A DNA stretch of 64,000 nucleotides, from assembly GCA_024803745.1 (NCBI GenBank), contig JANJXV010000037.1, positions 4,601,001-4,665,000 of the forward strand, written 5' to 3'. The notes under the pieces were generated by a model. It was not told where the DNA came from and ran no database searches. It worked only from the letters and a program-made list of their open reading frames with translations. The stretch is from Megascapheus bottae. Its lineage: Eukaryota > Chordata > Mammalia > Rodentia > Geomyidae. The translations under genes were made by a program, and so were the position numbers. How positions within the stretch are numbered: position 1 is the first letter of the stretch; each line of letters begins with the position of its first letter. Below are positions 1 to 60,213 of this stretch, piece after piece.

Positions 1-186
1 TATGAATTGGTCTTCAACTACACAATTAAATGTGATTTAAAAAAATAGAATTGAGAATCAATAATGGAAATACACAATAATAGAAATAACAACTCATAGA
101 AGAAAACAGATAAAAAAAATTTCATCAAATTCACCAACTACTCAAACTGACAATAAAAATGTACTTAAATCTTTAAAGTTTTTGCA

Positions 187-270
187 GGCTCAGAGAGTGA
201 CTTAAATGGTAGGGTGCCTGCCTAGCATGCATAAGGTCCAGAATTCAATCCCTAGTACTGCCAAAAAGTT
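187..270 (+). mobile_element. ID-like SINE monomer
   Basis: A single tRNA-derived left monomer with an A-box-like region, the TGCCTAGCATGCAT core shared with the dimeric family, and a B-box-like stretch, ending in AAAAAG. It is diverged and has no right half. Confidence 0.65.
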
Positions 271-749
271 AAGCAAAATAAAATCAGGTTTCTCCTTGAT
301 GGACTAATCAGCAATTTGATTTTGTACTCTATATTATTTGAGAAGTATTCCCCTAACAATTTCCTGAATTTTAAAAATTATTATTCATAATAATATTTTA
401 CTTAGTAATGGTATAATGCCAAATCTATAAAGAATTAAAATTGTACGATCCAAAGAAAATAAAGCTTATAGGTTATTTACAAGATATGTGTTTTATTTTT
501 ATTTAAAAAATAACTCTGGGTTAAGTTATCATCACTTCTAATAAGGACAAGACTAAAAACTATGAAGTACTTGAACTTCAGGAAGCCAGTCACAATACAG
601 AGATAAACAATTCTTTAATAGAAAATACATAAAACCCTACATGTTAGTGACTGATGTCAGAGATAATTAGTGTCAGTGTCAGACAGGAGTTATTGACAAG
701 CCAAAAAACATAAAACTTTAGTCTTCTCTTGTTATGTAAAAGTGATAAA

Positions 750-885
750 AAGCCAGCCACATACTAGTGATCCATACCTACAATCCTAGCTATTCAGGAG
801 GTGATATCAAGATTGTGGTTCCAGGTCAACCAGACCAAATGCAAGATCCTAAGTTCAAGTCCTAATACTGCCTTCCAAAAAACAT
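750..885 (+). mobile_element. Diverged B1/ID-type SINE relic
   Basis: It keeps the CTACAATCCTAGCTATTCAGG block of B1-like SINEs and a terminal AAGTTCAAGTCC B-box-like block. Internal parts are deleted. Confidence 0.55.
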
Positions 886-1015
886 GTTCAGAAAATTCAT
901 TACAGTTGCAAAGAAAAACACAATCAATTTGTAGAAAAGCAATCTTACAATTTCAAATGATCATTGATTTGCTTTAGTTGAATAAGTTACTTGAAAGTCA
1001 GAAATCATGATTCTA

Positions 1016-1312
1016 GGCCGGGAGCAGGGAGCAGGTAGCAGGGAGCAGGAAGCAGGGAGCAGTGTAACAGGAGAAACCAACTGTTGTAGTTAGATAATCA
1101 AAAGCTGTTCAGGGGCCGGGAGGTTGGCCTGGTGGTAGAGCGTTTGCCTAGCATGCACGAAGACCCAGGTTTGATGCCTCCGTTCCACATACATATTAAA
1201 AAGCCAGAAGTGGTGCTGAGGCTCAAGTGGTAGAGCTCTAGCCTTGAGAAAGTCCAAGTACAGTGCTCAGGCCCTGAGCTCAAACCCAGGACTGACCAAT
1301 TTAAAAAAAAAA
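1016..1312 (+). mobile_element. 5'-extended dimeric ID-like SINE with private leader
   Basis: The core dimer starts at 1112 (GGGGCCGGG, A box, B box, right monomer, poly-A). The likely insertion boundaries are wider: a 14-nt target duplication with one mismatch lies at 1002-1015 and 1313-1326. The inserted unit therefore includes a leader (1016-1111) of GGAGCA-type repeats plus about 50 bp shared with the copy at 20983-21271. Confidence 0.75.
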
Positions 1313-1314
1313 GA

Positions 1315-1474
1315 AGTCATGATTCTAATTCAACATTAAAAACACTGTGACTGTTTTGTGACTTCAAATTTTCTATTTTATGTGCTTTTGTACTAAAAGT
1401 CATGATTCCAATTCAACATTAAAAACACTGACTTTGTTTTGTGACTTCATGTTTTCTTTTTTATGTGCTTTTGA
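1315..1474. repeat. Two-copy tandem duplication, 84-bp period
   Basis: Unit 1 (1315-1398) and unit 2 (1399-1474) both begin GTCATGATT and both end near TGTGCTTTTG, with a few substitutions and short indels. The first unit starts at the right-hand target duplication of the preceding SINE. Confidence 0.85.
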
Positions 1475-2276
1475 GAATTTCCTCTAAGTAGCATTAAAAA
1501 AAATATATCAATAAAATAATTCTGAAACACAAGAAACCAGAAATTAGGGAGTATATTCACCTGTTATTGCTATTTTAAATGAAAGAGGCTTCTTCCCAAA
1601 AAGATCAGTTTTATTTCTACAACACTTTTAATAGAATTTGTAGTTTTTTAGCCTTCCAGAATAAGCAGCAATTTTAAATGCCAAGGAATCCTTAGGCTCT
1701 AGAGGTTATTTTCCTCCGCTCATAAGGAGAAGGGTTACAGGTTTTGATGGTTCATGCACCACTGTGCCATCCTCTACCTCTGTGGTGAGCTCTCTCCACA
1801 GCCAACACTGCTATCCAATGACATTTGAAATTCATTCATCTTTAATAGTTGACCTTTCATTCTGATAAGCAATAATTTATTGTAAGGCATGTTTACTAAA
1901 AGATCAGAAGTCACTAAAATGCTACTTTTTAGAAGGCAAAAAGATAAAGAAGTTCTTTGAAACCCAAATGTTACCCTATAATGAATCTTAGTGGGCACTA
2001 TTAAGCAAGCACTCCTAAAAAAAGATCAATGCTAGATTAACTGGACATATTATATAATTATGATAAAGAAATTCTATATAGTTTAATGAAGTCACTAAAA
2101 TAGGCATGGAAGAAATAAAGTGACACAAATAAACAGTTGTTCAAGTTAACTAAGAAAAAAATAATAATGAACAGAGATCTGACTGCTTATGCCTATGAGG
2201 GAAAAGCAGCATAACAATCAGATCTTTTCCACTCACATACTTTATCAATCACATTAATGAGATCAAACCATCTTAC

Positions 2277-51734
<49,458 letters not shown>

Positions 51735-52210
51735 TACAGAGAGCCGCTTTCATCCACCCGCCGACCCGGCGTTCTCTATTGGTTAGAAGGATCGTCAATC
51801 TGACACTCGAGAGGCGGAGATAGCGGCGCTCTGTCAGATGATTGGCTCAACTTTCCATCAGTCCTAGAGTTACGGGTAGTGCCTGCTTTACTATTGGACA
51901 AGGCGCCCGCCGACTTTGAAAGCGGTACGGAGACAGCCAGTTGATTGGTCGCTCTGGGGCTTTACGGTGAATGAGACAACGGTAAGGAGCGGCAGCGAGC
52001 GCCCTCTCGCGGTAAGGAAAACTAGGTCCTCCCACCTACAGCCCCAGCCTGACGTAGCCACGTGGCTGCCGCCCTCCCGGGAGCCGGTTGTGGAGCCTTG
52101 TTGACCACTAGCAGCGCGGGCTGACACCGTGCTCACCGGATGAGCCAATCACAGCCAGCCTGGCTCGCCCTTGAGCCAATCACCGAGTTGCGGTGGAAGC
52201 ACTAGTTCCC
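51735..52210 (-). promoter_or_regulatory. Tcerg1 proximal promoter: TATA-less, six CCAAT boxes, CRE-like and E-box sites
   Basis: Upstream of the ATG, four CCAAT boxes lie on the gene strand (ATTGG on plus at 51778, 51841, 51893 and 51944) and two on the plus strand (52145 and 52176). A CRE-like TGACGTA is at 52050-52056, followed by a perfect E-box palindrome CCACGTGG at 52058-52065. A GCGCCCTCTCGCGG segment near 51999-52012 is weakly CTCF-like. No TATA box was seen at an expected position. NF-Y, CREB/ATF and USF/MYC-type factors are the usual binders of such motifs; binding here is inferred. Confidence 0.7.
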
Positions 52211-52351
52211 GCTTTGCGGCTAATGGGCGTTTAAAGTCCCTATTAGGCCCTTATGTGCACGTTATTATAAATTAATATGAATTACAAGGTTGCCTCCCAA
52301 TTATGTACTACACAGTTACTCGCTGATGGGTGTTATATAAATTAAGGACAG

Positions 52352-52558
52352 TTGTGGGGAGAAGATGGGCTCCTGCCTGCAATCCTAGCCGCTCAGGAAG
52401 CTGACATTGGAGGATCACACGGTTCGAAGCCAGCCCAGGCAGAAACGTTTGGAAGACTGCCTCCAATTAACCAACAAAAAGCCAGCCTAGAGCTGCGGCC
52501 CGCGTCGTGAAACACCAGCCAAGCAAGTAGGAGGCTCTGAGTTCAAACCTTAGTACCT
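52352..52558 (+). mobile_element. Family B composite SINE
   Basis: ATGGGCTCCTGCCTGCAATC, AGGATCACACGGTTCGAAGC, right half with AGAGCTGCGGCCC and GAGTTCAAACC. It sits about 140 bp upstream of the CpG shoulder. Confidence 0.8.
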
Positions 52559-52664
52559 GTTGGAATTTTTTCCTTTGTGCTCGAAGAACATTGTCTGAAA
52601 TTGTCACACTTTGAATTATTCAGAAGAATTCTGTATACTCCTTTTTTTTTAAGTTAAGGGAAGA

Positions 52665-52925
52665 AAGAAGAGCTAAGCACTGATGGCTAACATCTGTAAT
52701 CCTAGTTATTCAGGAGGCTGGGCTGGAGGTTCGAAGCCAGCCTGGGCAAAAAAAGTCCAAGAGACCCTTATCTCCAATTAACCACAAAAAAAAAGCAAAA
52801 ATAAAAACAAAAAAAAAACCCGCAAGTAGGGTTGTGGCTTAAAGTGGTAGAGAGCTAGCCTTGAACAAAAGAGCTCAGGAATAGCTCTCCAGCCCTAAGG
52901 TCAAGCTGCATGGCCGACAAAAAAA
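52665..52925 (+). mobile_element. Family B composite SINE
   Basis: GCTAAGCACTGATGGCTAAC opening, CTTATCTCCAATTAACCAC linker, A-rich interruption, right half ending AAGGTCAAGCTGC and a poly-A tail. Confidence 0.82.
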
Positions 52926-53039
52926 AGAGAGGAAGAAGTGGATGCTGGGTGTGTTGTCAGATGCACAGTGAATATCACTATCATTAAAGTTCCCAAAGGA
53001 AGAAGAAGAGAAGGAGGGGGATAAATTTTACTCTTAACT

Positions 53040-53222
53040 AACCCTACATGCCAGGCACTGTTCTAAATATTGTCACTACATAATTTCTTTTAGATTGCAA
53101 AAACCCATTAAGAAATGGATAGTATAACCCAGTTTATATTAGGTCGAGACTCAGAGAAGACTAAGGTCATACAGCTGGTAAGTGGCAGAGACTGGCCTTT
53201 AACCTGAGGCAGTGTGTCAGTG
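53040..53222 (-). mobile_element. MIR element
   Basis: TGCCAGGCACTGTTCTAAAT, ACCCATTAAGAAATGGATAG (core region) and CATACAGCTGGTAAGTGGCA are unmistakable MIR landmarks in reverse order. Confidence 0.88.
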
Positions 53223-54044
53223 GAGCCTATTCTTAAACCATGCCATGACCCAAAAAACTTGGACTCACTCAAAATCTTATATTCAAATGGCCATATCCAT
53301 TCTTCATAATATCCCAGCTGGTGGATAGTATCAAAATGTAGTCTAATTATCAGAGATCCTTAAACTGTCTTTGCTGAAAGCACTGATAACTAACTTGGGC
53401 CCACAAATGAACTAAAAATTTGGCATCACTACCTCCAATTTATATGTCTTTGTTCTAAGCTGGTCTCTTTGCAGTTACTTTGCAATCACATTGGAATCCA
53501 GGAAAGATAGATTGATTGATAATATCTTTGTGACAAGGGACCAAAACTATCTCTAGGGAACAATAGAGACCCTTTAGGACAGATCACCCAACACACAACA
53601 GTGACTTGTTTATTCTCTTCAAGTAATGAAGCAACCATAACCTTTTCTGGAGCACTCCCAGAAACAAAGACTTGACATAATGACTAAACAGGTTATTCCT
53701 GGACTAGATTTGTTTAATAAGCATGCATCCCTCTCTCTGCCTACCCCCAGTTGTCTTTATAAATCTATAGATCATGTCTGTTCTCTGAAAATGGCAGATG
53801 AGAGACTAAAATGCATGAGATGCATGCCATGCAATAAATTTTTTTCTGCCCTTCAGTCATGTCTCAATTTAAAGTATTTTCTAAACCTGACATGGGGAAC
53901 TCATGGAGTTGGTCTGGGGTCTAAAATTCAGGTTTAAAACTATTCAATGGATTATTCAGCCACAAAATGGACATACCAATACACACCTAGTTCTCCACGA
54001 ACCCCAGAAACATGTTAAATGAAAGATGCTAAACACAAAAATCC

Positions 54045-54116
54045 CAAAGTTTGGTCTAGGGGCTTGCACCTCAGATGTACCTAGCAAGCTGAAGGCCTTG
54101 ATCCAACTGCTGGAAT
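54045..54116 (+). mobile_element. ID-like relic
   Basis: TTGGTCTAGGGGCTTGCACC and CCTAGCAAGCTGAAGGCC resemble the ID left monomer; weak. Confidence 0.4.
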
Positions 54117-54325
54117 AAGAGAAAATGTAAGAAGATATCAATTCAAAATATTGTTTCTAATGTAGAACAAATGCAGAGAATAGGAGATCAACATTAGAAC
54201 AGACACAGTAAAAGTTACTACAGGCAAAATCTACTTAAGAATGCTGAAATTAGTCAACAGAAATGTTCAGGAGAGGCGGAATGTTTGAAAACTTCCAAAC
54301 ATCTTGCAATAAAATTTATAAAGTA

Positions 54326-54518
54326 GGGTGGGAGTTTGGCTTAGTGGTACAGTGTTTGCCTAGCATGCACGAAGACCCCGGTTCGATTCCTTGGTACCAC
54401 ATACATAGAAAAAGCCAGAAGTGGTGCTCTCAAGTGGTAGAGCTCTAACCTTGAGAAAGCCCAAGGATAGTGTTCAGGCCCTGAGTTCAAGTCCCAGGAC
54501 TGGCAAAAAGAAAAAGGG
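54326..54518 (+). mobile_element. Family A dimeric SINE with exact 14-bp target duplication
   Basis: Near consensus with a small deletion in the right A box. AAATTTATAAAGTA is present at 54312-54325 and 54519-54532. Confidence 0.9.
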
Positions 54519-54587
54519 AAATTTATAAAGTACACAAATTGTTTGATACTAATCCTTCCCAATTGTCACTGGTGGTGACAGTCTTCT

Positions 54588-54780
54588 AAGAATTCAAAGC
54601 CAACCTAGGCAGAAAAGTCCAGGAGGAGACTCTTATTTTCAATTAAACACATACACACACCAGAAGTGGAGTTCTAGCTCAAGTAACAGAGCCCCAACCT
54701 TGAGAGCAAAAAAAAAAAACACAAGAGCAAAAGATCCAAGTGAGATTATGAGGTACTGCGTTCAAGCTCCAGTACTGGCA
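54588..54780 (+). mobile_element. Family B SINE (5'-truncated)
   Basis: Starts at the AATTCAAAGCCAACCTAGGC block, with the ACTCTTATTTTCAATTAAAC linker and a right monomer ending GTTCAAGCTCCAGTACTGGC. Confidence 0.75.
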
Positions 54781-55324
54781 TTTAAAAACAAAAAAGTGTA
54801 AATCACTCTCCTCATCTCATCTATACCTGGCTTCTTACCAGTACACTTTGCTATTTCAATGAACAAACATGGCCCATACCACCTGATGATCACTAGTATC
54901 TGGAATGCCATGTACACCTGATGTGGTGTAAAAGATATGCACTTCTCTTCTAAAATATTCCTTCCCTGTATCACAACTCCAGTCCACACCTGAGGAGACA
55001 TGAAGCAAATCCAGATTGAGGCATTCGTCTGATCAGTACTCCCCAGAAGATCAAAGTCATGAAATTCAGATGACTGCATTGACCGAATATGATGTGATAG
55101 CTTAGCTTGTACACTGAAATGGAAAAGGGAGAAGAAAACAGAAAAATCCAAATAAGTTCGGTGGGTTTTATTTTTATATTGCCCTCTTTCTTTGGCTGGA
55201 TGTGCTCTGTTTTTGTAGTATACGTATACTAGGTGAAGTTGGATTTCAAGTTTCCCTGAACCAACTTGATAACGGTTTGTAAATCCAATATTATTTTAAA
55301 CTAAAAACATTTTAAGGTGACTGA

Positions 55325-55675
55325 TGGTTGTGCTGGTACTGTGGCTTGAACTCAAGGCCTCCTATTATCATTTGTTTTTGTTTGTTTGCTGGCAGTAAAG
55401 GGAATGGGTTCAGGGCCTTGTTCTTGCTACCTCTTCAGGCATGCTCTCAGGCCTTTTCTATTGTTTTTAGATGGAGTCTCATGTTTTGCCAGGGGCCAGT
55501 CTCAAACCTTAGTCCTCTAATGGCCTCTGCTTAGCTGAGATGTGAGTGCCCACTATCAGGCCCACCAAGACACGGTGTCTTGATAACTTTTGTCCAGACT
55601 GACCTCCAGCTGTAATCCTGGAGATTTCTTCCTCTTGACTAGCTGCACTCAGCCACTGCACTCAGCCATTAAAGG
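55325..55675 (-). mobile_element. Old ID/B1 reverse cluster
   Basis: GCTTGAACTCAAGGCCTCC, AGATGGAGTCTCATGTTTTG and CTGACCTCCAGCTGTAATCC are reverse SINE landmarks; order is disrupted. Confidence 0.5.
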
Positions 55676-57069
55676 TTTCCTTGTTGGTTTTAACTTTTGG
55701 TTTAATTGTTGGATTGTTGTTGTCATTGTTTTGTTATTGTTGTTGTTTTTAAGTGTTCTGGTATTGTGTTAAGTATTGCCCAACATGTTTAATTCTAAGG
55801 TAAAAGCCAAAGTCATAGATGTCCAATAGTAAGGGCAAGCAGTGCACAATGATGGGACAGGGTCAGAAAACTGTCACTTACCTGAATGGCAAGAACACTT
55901 TCCAAGGTAACCTTGACCTTAAAACATACCGTGGATTAAATATTGCACTTCTAGTATTACAGTCCCTACAAATAGATTCGGCTCACTTAAACAAGATGGG
56001 AGCCAAAGTCAGAAATACTCACATTAAACTGAACACAGGAAGACCAGTTTTCATAAGCCAGAGTGCCAATTTATTAATTAGGAAGAGAATTATATTAGAT
56101 GAATCACATGTTCCCACCCCAAATTTACATGGCAAGTAAAATTATCAAAAAGTAACTTACTGGAAACTGGAAAGAGAATACAGGCCTTTGAGCCATGATC
56201 ACCTCATTACTATTTCAAATAGACATAATATCTTCTACTTTCACCAGAGATAGCCCTTCCATGTGTACCTGCCCTAGAACCGAGGAACTCTGTCCCATGG
56301 AAGAATCTCTTCCTGGCAAAGTTCTCTGGATAAGGCTACTTGTCCAGCCAGAAGGACTGAAAAAGAGGTACATTATTATCTGTTGTGCTCGGTGGAAAAA
56401 GAGAGATGAGTGATCTTTATCATTACCACCACTGGCTGATTCAATTTCCAGTGAACTGATAAATTTTCAGACCCTTAAGATAATTTTATGGACCAGCTGA
56501 CAACTGTGAGGCATGGATTGGAATAATCCCGCTATAGAATGATGATATGTGTTTATTGCCATGATGTTTTTCTCAACAGGATACCATATGATTATTATGG
56601 TTCTTTTCCTACTGGATTGAACTCAGAGACTAGTGCTAGCTAGCTAGATGCTCGACTACTCCAGCCCTTCAGATGAGTATTTTGTTTGCTGCTTGTGAAA
56701 TGAGGATCACATTCTCTAAGATTTTCCTAATTGTGATTTTTTTTCTAGAAAAACCAACCAGCATTTCTTGATTGTTAACATAGATAACTATGACCTACGT
56801 CTACTGTGTATGTATTTTACTAGTTTGACTCTCCGAAACTTGGAATGAATCCTTTTGGGGATTTAAAATGACACATTTTCAGTTCTTCAAAAATCAGTAC
56901 TTCCACTAAATTTAATGGGAATCTTTTAGATGGATGCTCTCCTTTGTAGTTAATTTAGCTTGTGCTGGGAAATGACATCGTCTTTACCTGTCATTTAATT
57001 GCAGCAGCAGTGACATTTTATGGTTCGTTCCAGTTCTAAAATCCTTCCATTGAAAGGTTCCTGTTTCGT

Positions 57070-57292
57070 CAGGAGCCAGTGGCTCATACCTATAATCCTA
57101 ACTACTTAGGAGGCTGATATCTGAAGATCAAGGTTCAAAGCCACCCCCAGAGAACGAAAGTCCCTGGGACTCTTTTCTCCAGTTAATTACCAAAAAGGCA
57201 GAAATAGAGCTAGGGTTTAAGCACCAGCCTTGAGCAAAAAAGCTCAGGGACAGCACCTAGGCCCTGAGTTCAAGTCCCGGACACAGACACAC

Positions 57293-57334
<42 letters not shown>
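57070..57334 (+). mobile_element. Family B SINE with (CA)n tail
   Basis: AGGAGCCAGTGGCTCATACC opening, ATAATCCTAACTACTTAGG, right half ending GAGTTCAAGTCCCGG. The tail is a (CA)n run from ~57285 to 57334. AGGTTCCT occurs on both sides, supporting a single insertion. Confidence 0.83.
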
Positions 57335-57338
<4 letters not shown>

Positions 57339-57849
57339 TCCTCTTCCTCAAAAACATTTATAACCAAATATTTGGAATCTGACATAAAGTAACATTATTG
57401 TCATCTAATTGTCTCCTGTTTCTTTTCAAGTTTATTTTCTTCAAATTACCATCTTGAGAAGTGACTGCAACAATTCTGGGTCTTTGGAATATTGTGTTTC
57501 CTCAAGTACATTGACTCGAAGCCCTATTACAATTATCTCTTACAAATTGGAATTTCAACAACTATTGTATGCCTTTAAACATCCTAACAATCTCAAGACC
57601 CAGAGTGAGGGAGATTTGTTTATTATTATAGCAATTATAATTTTAGAAGTTATTGCTTCTCCACAGATCAGACATGCCAGATCAGGTGTATTGAACTGAT
57701 TAGGAATTAGAAGATAATCCTCTATTCATTTGTCCATTTGACAAACATTTAATAAACACATAGTTTCTAAAGATACAAAAGGCCATACAGTGCCCAGTCT
57801 AGCAGAAACCAACAAACTGAATACTGGCTAAGACAAAGGGCTAGTGTTT

Positions 57850-58012
57850 AATAAGGGGTTAGCATATGTGAACATGTTACACAGAACATCTCTTGCAATT
57901 CCTATGGCAAGCCTATGTCATAGTTAGGTGTCCTTGTTTCATACATAAAGTAACTGAGGGTTAGGAGAGTTAAACACTTTGCCCCAGACAACCCAGGAGA
58001 TGTGGTTAGGCA
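57850..58012 (-). mobile_element. MIR element
   Basis: GAACATCTCTTGCAATTCCT, TTCATACATAAAGTAACTGA and GAGAGTTAAACACTTTGCCC match the MIR core in reverse. Confidence 0.8.
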
Positions 58013-58251
58013 ATGCCACATTACCATATCAACTCTAAAATTCGGGCAGAAACAATGATAGATCTGGGTTGGAGAAGAGATTCTGTCATGGAACTGGAAA
58101 CAAAGGACACAAACAAGGTCCAGAAAAGGCAGTGAAACGACTTTTTGTACAGTAAGGACATGATAGAGACTAAGTATACAGGGTCTGGCAGGCAATGGCC
58201 TGGAAAGGTGGTTATGGGTTATACTTTATTCTGTAGGTCATAGACATCAGT

Positions 58252-58393
58252 ATTTTTTTTGCCAATCCTGGGGCTTGAACTCAGGGCCTGAGCAGTGTCC
58301 TTGGGCTTTCTCAAGGCTAGAGCTCTACCACTTGAGCCACAGCACCACTTCCAGCTTTTTCCATGTATGTGGTACCGAGGAATTAAACCTAGA
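58252..58393 (-). mobile_element. Family A SINE (5'-truncated)
   Basis: T-run, CTGGGGCTTGAACTCAGGGC, CACTTGAGCCACAGCACC and GTGGTACCGAGGAATTAAAC; breaks off inside the left monomer next to the following element. Confidence 0.85.
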
Positions 58394-58619
58394 TCAGTCA
58401 TGGGGCTTGAACTCTGGGCATGGACGCTGTCCCTAAGCTCTTCAGCTCAAGGCTACTGATCTACCTCTTAAGCCATAGCACCACTTCCACTTTTCTGGTA
58501 CTTAATTGGAGACAAGAATCTCACAGACTCTAATGCCTGGGCTAGCTTTGAACTATGATTCTTAAATCTCAGCCTCCTGAGTAACTAGGATTACAGTCAT
58601 GAACCACTAGCGCTTGGCT
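58394..58619 (-). mobile_element. Family B composite SINE
   Basis: GTCATGGGGCTTGAACTCTG, ACTTAATTGGAGACAAGAAT linker, TCTCAGCCTCCTGAGTAACT and a terminal AGCGCTTGGC in reverse. Confidence 0.86.
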
Positions 58620-58659
58620 CATAGTTTGATTTTTATCATTTTACTTCCTCATGGCTTTT

Positions 58660-58785
58660 TTGGAAGGAGCGGTTGTGAAACAAGGTCTTATCATGTAACC
58701 CGGGTTAGCCTTGAACTCTTCATTCTCTTATTCCAGCCCTCTGACTGCAAGTCTTACAGGTTTTCACCACCATGCTCACCCCTCT
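58660..58785 (-). mobile_element. Old B1-like SINE
   Basis: AAACAAGGTCTTATCATGTA, GGTTAGCCTTGAACTCTTCA and ACAGGTTTTCACCACCATGC are B1 reverse landmarks. Confidence 0.65.
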
Positions 58786-59384
58786 CTTGCTATCTTTCTC
58801 TCTTCATGTCTGAGTCTTGAACTGTTTTAGCTTTCTCCACTGCATAAAATGCTCTCCATTTTTTAAACTAAGAAATAAATATAAACTATTAGTCTGTTAT
58901 TCATAATGGATCTTCTTGACCAGAACAACAACAAAAAACAAAAACCAAAAAGTGCAGCCAACACAAACAAAACTGAATACAGCTTACATTGCATGTGGTA
59001 AACTACATGCAATGACTTCAGATCAAATCTTAAGTATACCTCTACAAAATTTGACCTGGAAAAATTGAAGAAAGCAGCCTCCAAAGAAACCTCATGCCAA
59101 CAGAAATCTGAGAAGGACAAACCTACTGGATGATTCAATTTTCACTCAAAAATTAAAGTGAAGACCTGCTTCTGGTGGAAATAACTAGTAAGACAAAAGC
59201 AGATTAAAAAGCAAAAGCAGGAGGAAAAAAGAGACAACATAAAATACCATATAAAAATTAACCCCAAAATGTACTAGTGCATATTATATGTTAGGTTTTA
59301 TCTATTGATGGAGTATTATTATTTGTTGAGGTTTGGGTCATTAATTGAGGTTATTGGTATTTGTTTCTCAAATGATGCCTTGTT

Positions 59385-59450
59385 GTGCTGGGGACTGAAC
59401 TCAGGGCTGTGCACACACCAAGAAAATGCCCTACCCCAGAGGGCCTCCCT
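59385..59450 (-). mobile_element. ID-like monomer
   Basis: GTGCTGGGGACTGAACTCAG and CAAGAAAATGCCCTACCCC resemble a reverse ID monomer with B box and A-box region. Confidence 0.6.
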
Positions 59451-59819
59451 CAATCTGTTGGTGACATACACACTGTTAGTATAATTTTGATTCAATGTCC
59501 AAATGTCATTAGGGCCCAGGGCATAGTGGCCTGATAACTGGAGCCACAGGATCCCTATGTCATTCTCATGGATGCATCAGAGCGGCGTATAGATTTCAAA
59601 ACCAGATCCATGCCTGCTGAAATTGGGCTTTTACCAGTCACCAGGCTTGTCTCCCTGCTGAAGCTAACCCTCTTCAAGCCTCACCTTCATCTGAACCTGA
59701 GAATCACAGTACTCTCCACTTTTTGATGGTGGAGATGATACCTTTGGCAGGTGGCAGACATATGGTCAGCCCTCAATATAGATAGTGATCATGTGTTACG
59801 TTCTTGTTCTACTTCTTTT

Positions 59820-60000
59820 TTTCTTGGTACTGGGGTGTGACCTCAGGGCCTTGAGCTTGCCAAGCAGGCGCTCTACCATTTGAGCCACGCCCCCCGGCCC
59901 TTTATTTTTCTGATAAAGTCTTGTACTATCTGGCCTTGAACAGCGATCCTCACAAACATTCATATAGCTAGGATTACAGGCCTAGCCATCATATCTGACT
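59820..60000 (-). mobile_element. ID monomer plus B1-like half
   Basis: TTGGTACTGGGGTGTGACCT, GCAGGCGCTCTACCATTTGA and GCCACGCCCCCCGGCCC form a reverse ID unit. GGATTACAGGCCTAGCCATC is the B1 5' end in reverse. Confidence 0.7.
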
Positions 60001-60179
60001 TATTCTACTTTTTCAAGTAAGCATACCCTTTCAAGTACACATAAGTTATTTGTCTAGCTGGCTACTAGGATCTTTGGATCATATTTCTTTGGTCCCTACC
60101 CCAATTCTAGGATCCCAGAACAATGCCCTACTTAATAGTGAGACCCGGGGACTTTTTGTGGTATGGTGATTGCCTAATA

Positions 60180-60213
60180 GAGAGAGAGACAGAGAGAGAG
60201 ACAGAGAGAGAGG
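60180..60213. repeat. (GA)n-rich microsatellite
   Basis: Repeats of GAGAGAGACA, then GAGAGAGAG, giving the Ser/Leu and Glu/Arg frames seen here on either strand; these frames are not genes. Confidence 0.88.

Larger units (their letters stand above)
1..2276. other. Tcerg1 intron 16 (partial)
   Basis: This is noncoding AT-rich intron sequence. It holds a lone ID-like monomer (~187-270), an old B1/ID relic (~750-885), a 5'-extended SINE (1016-1312) and a tandem duplication (1315-1474). From 1475 to 2276 I see no gene or repeat that I can name. Confidence 0.8.

Noticed and set aside
187..270. tRNA gene
   Set aside because: The A/B-box-like sequences belong to an ID-type SINE monomer; no cloverleaf could be formed by eye.
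54762..56139. Open frames of 129 (minus) and 106 (plus) codons
   Set aside because: No recognisable family, no splice or promoter context; part of the first overlaps a SINE.
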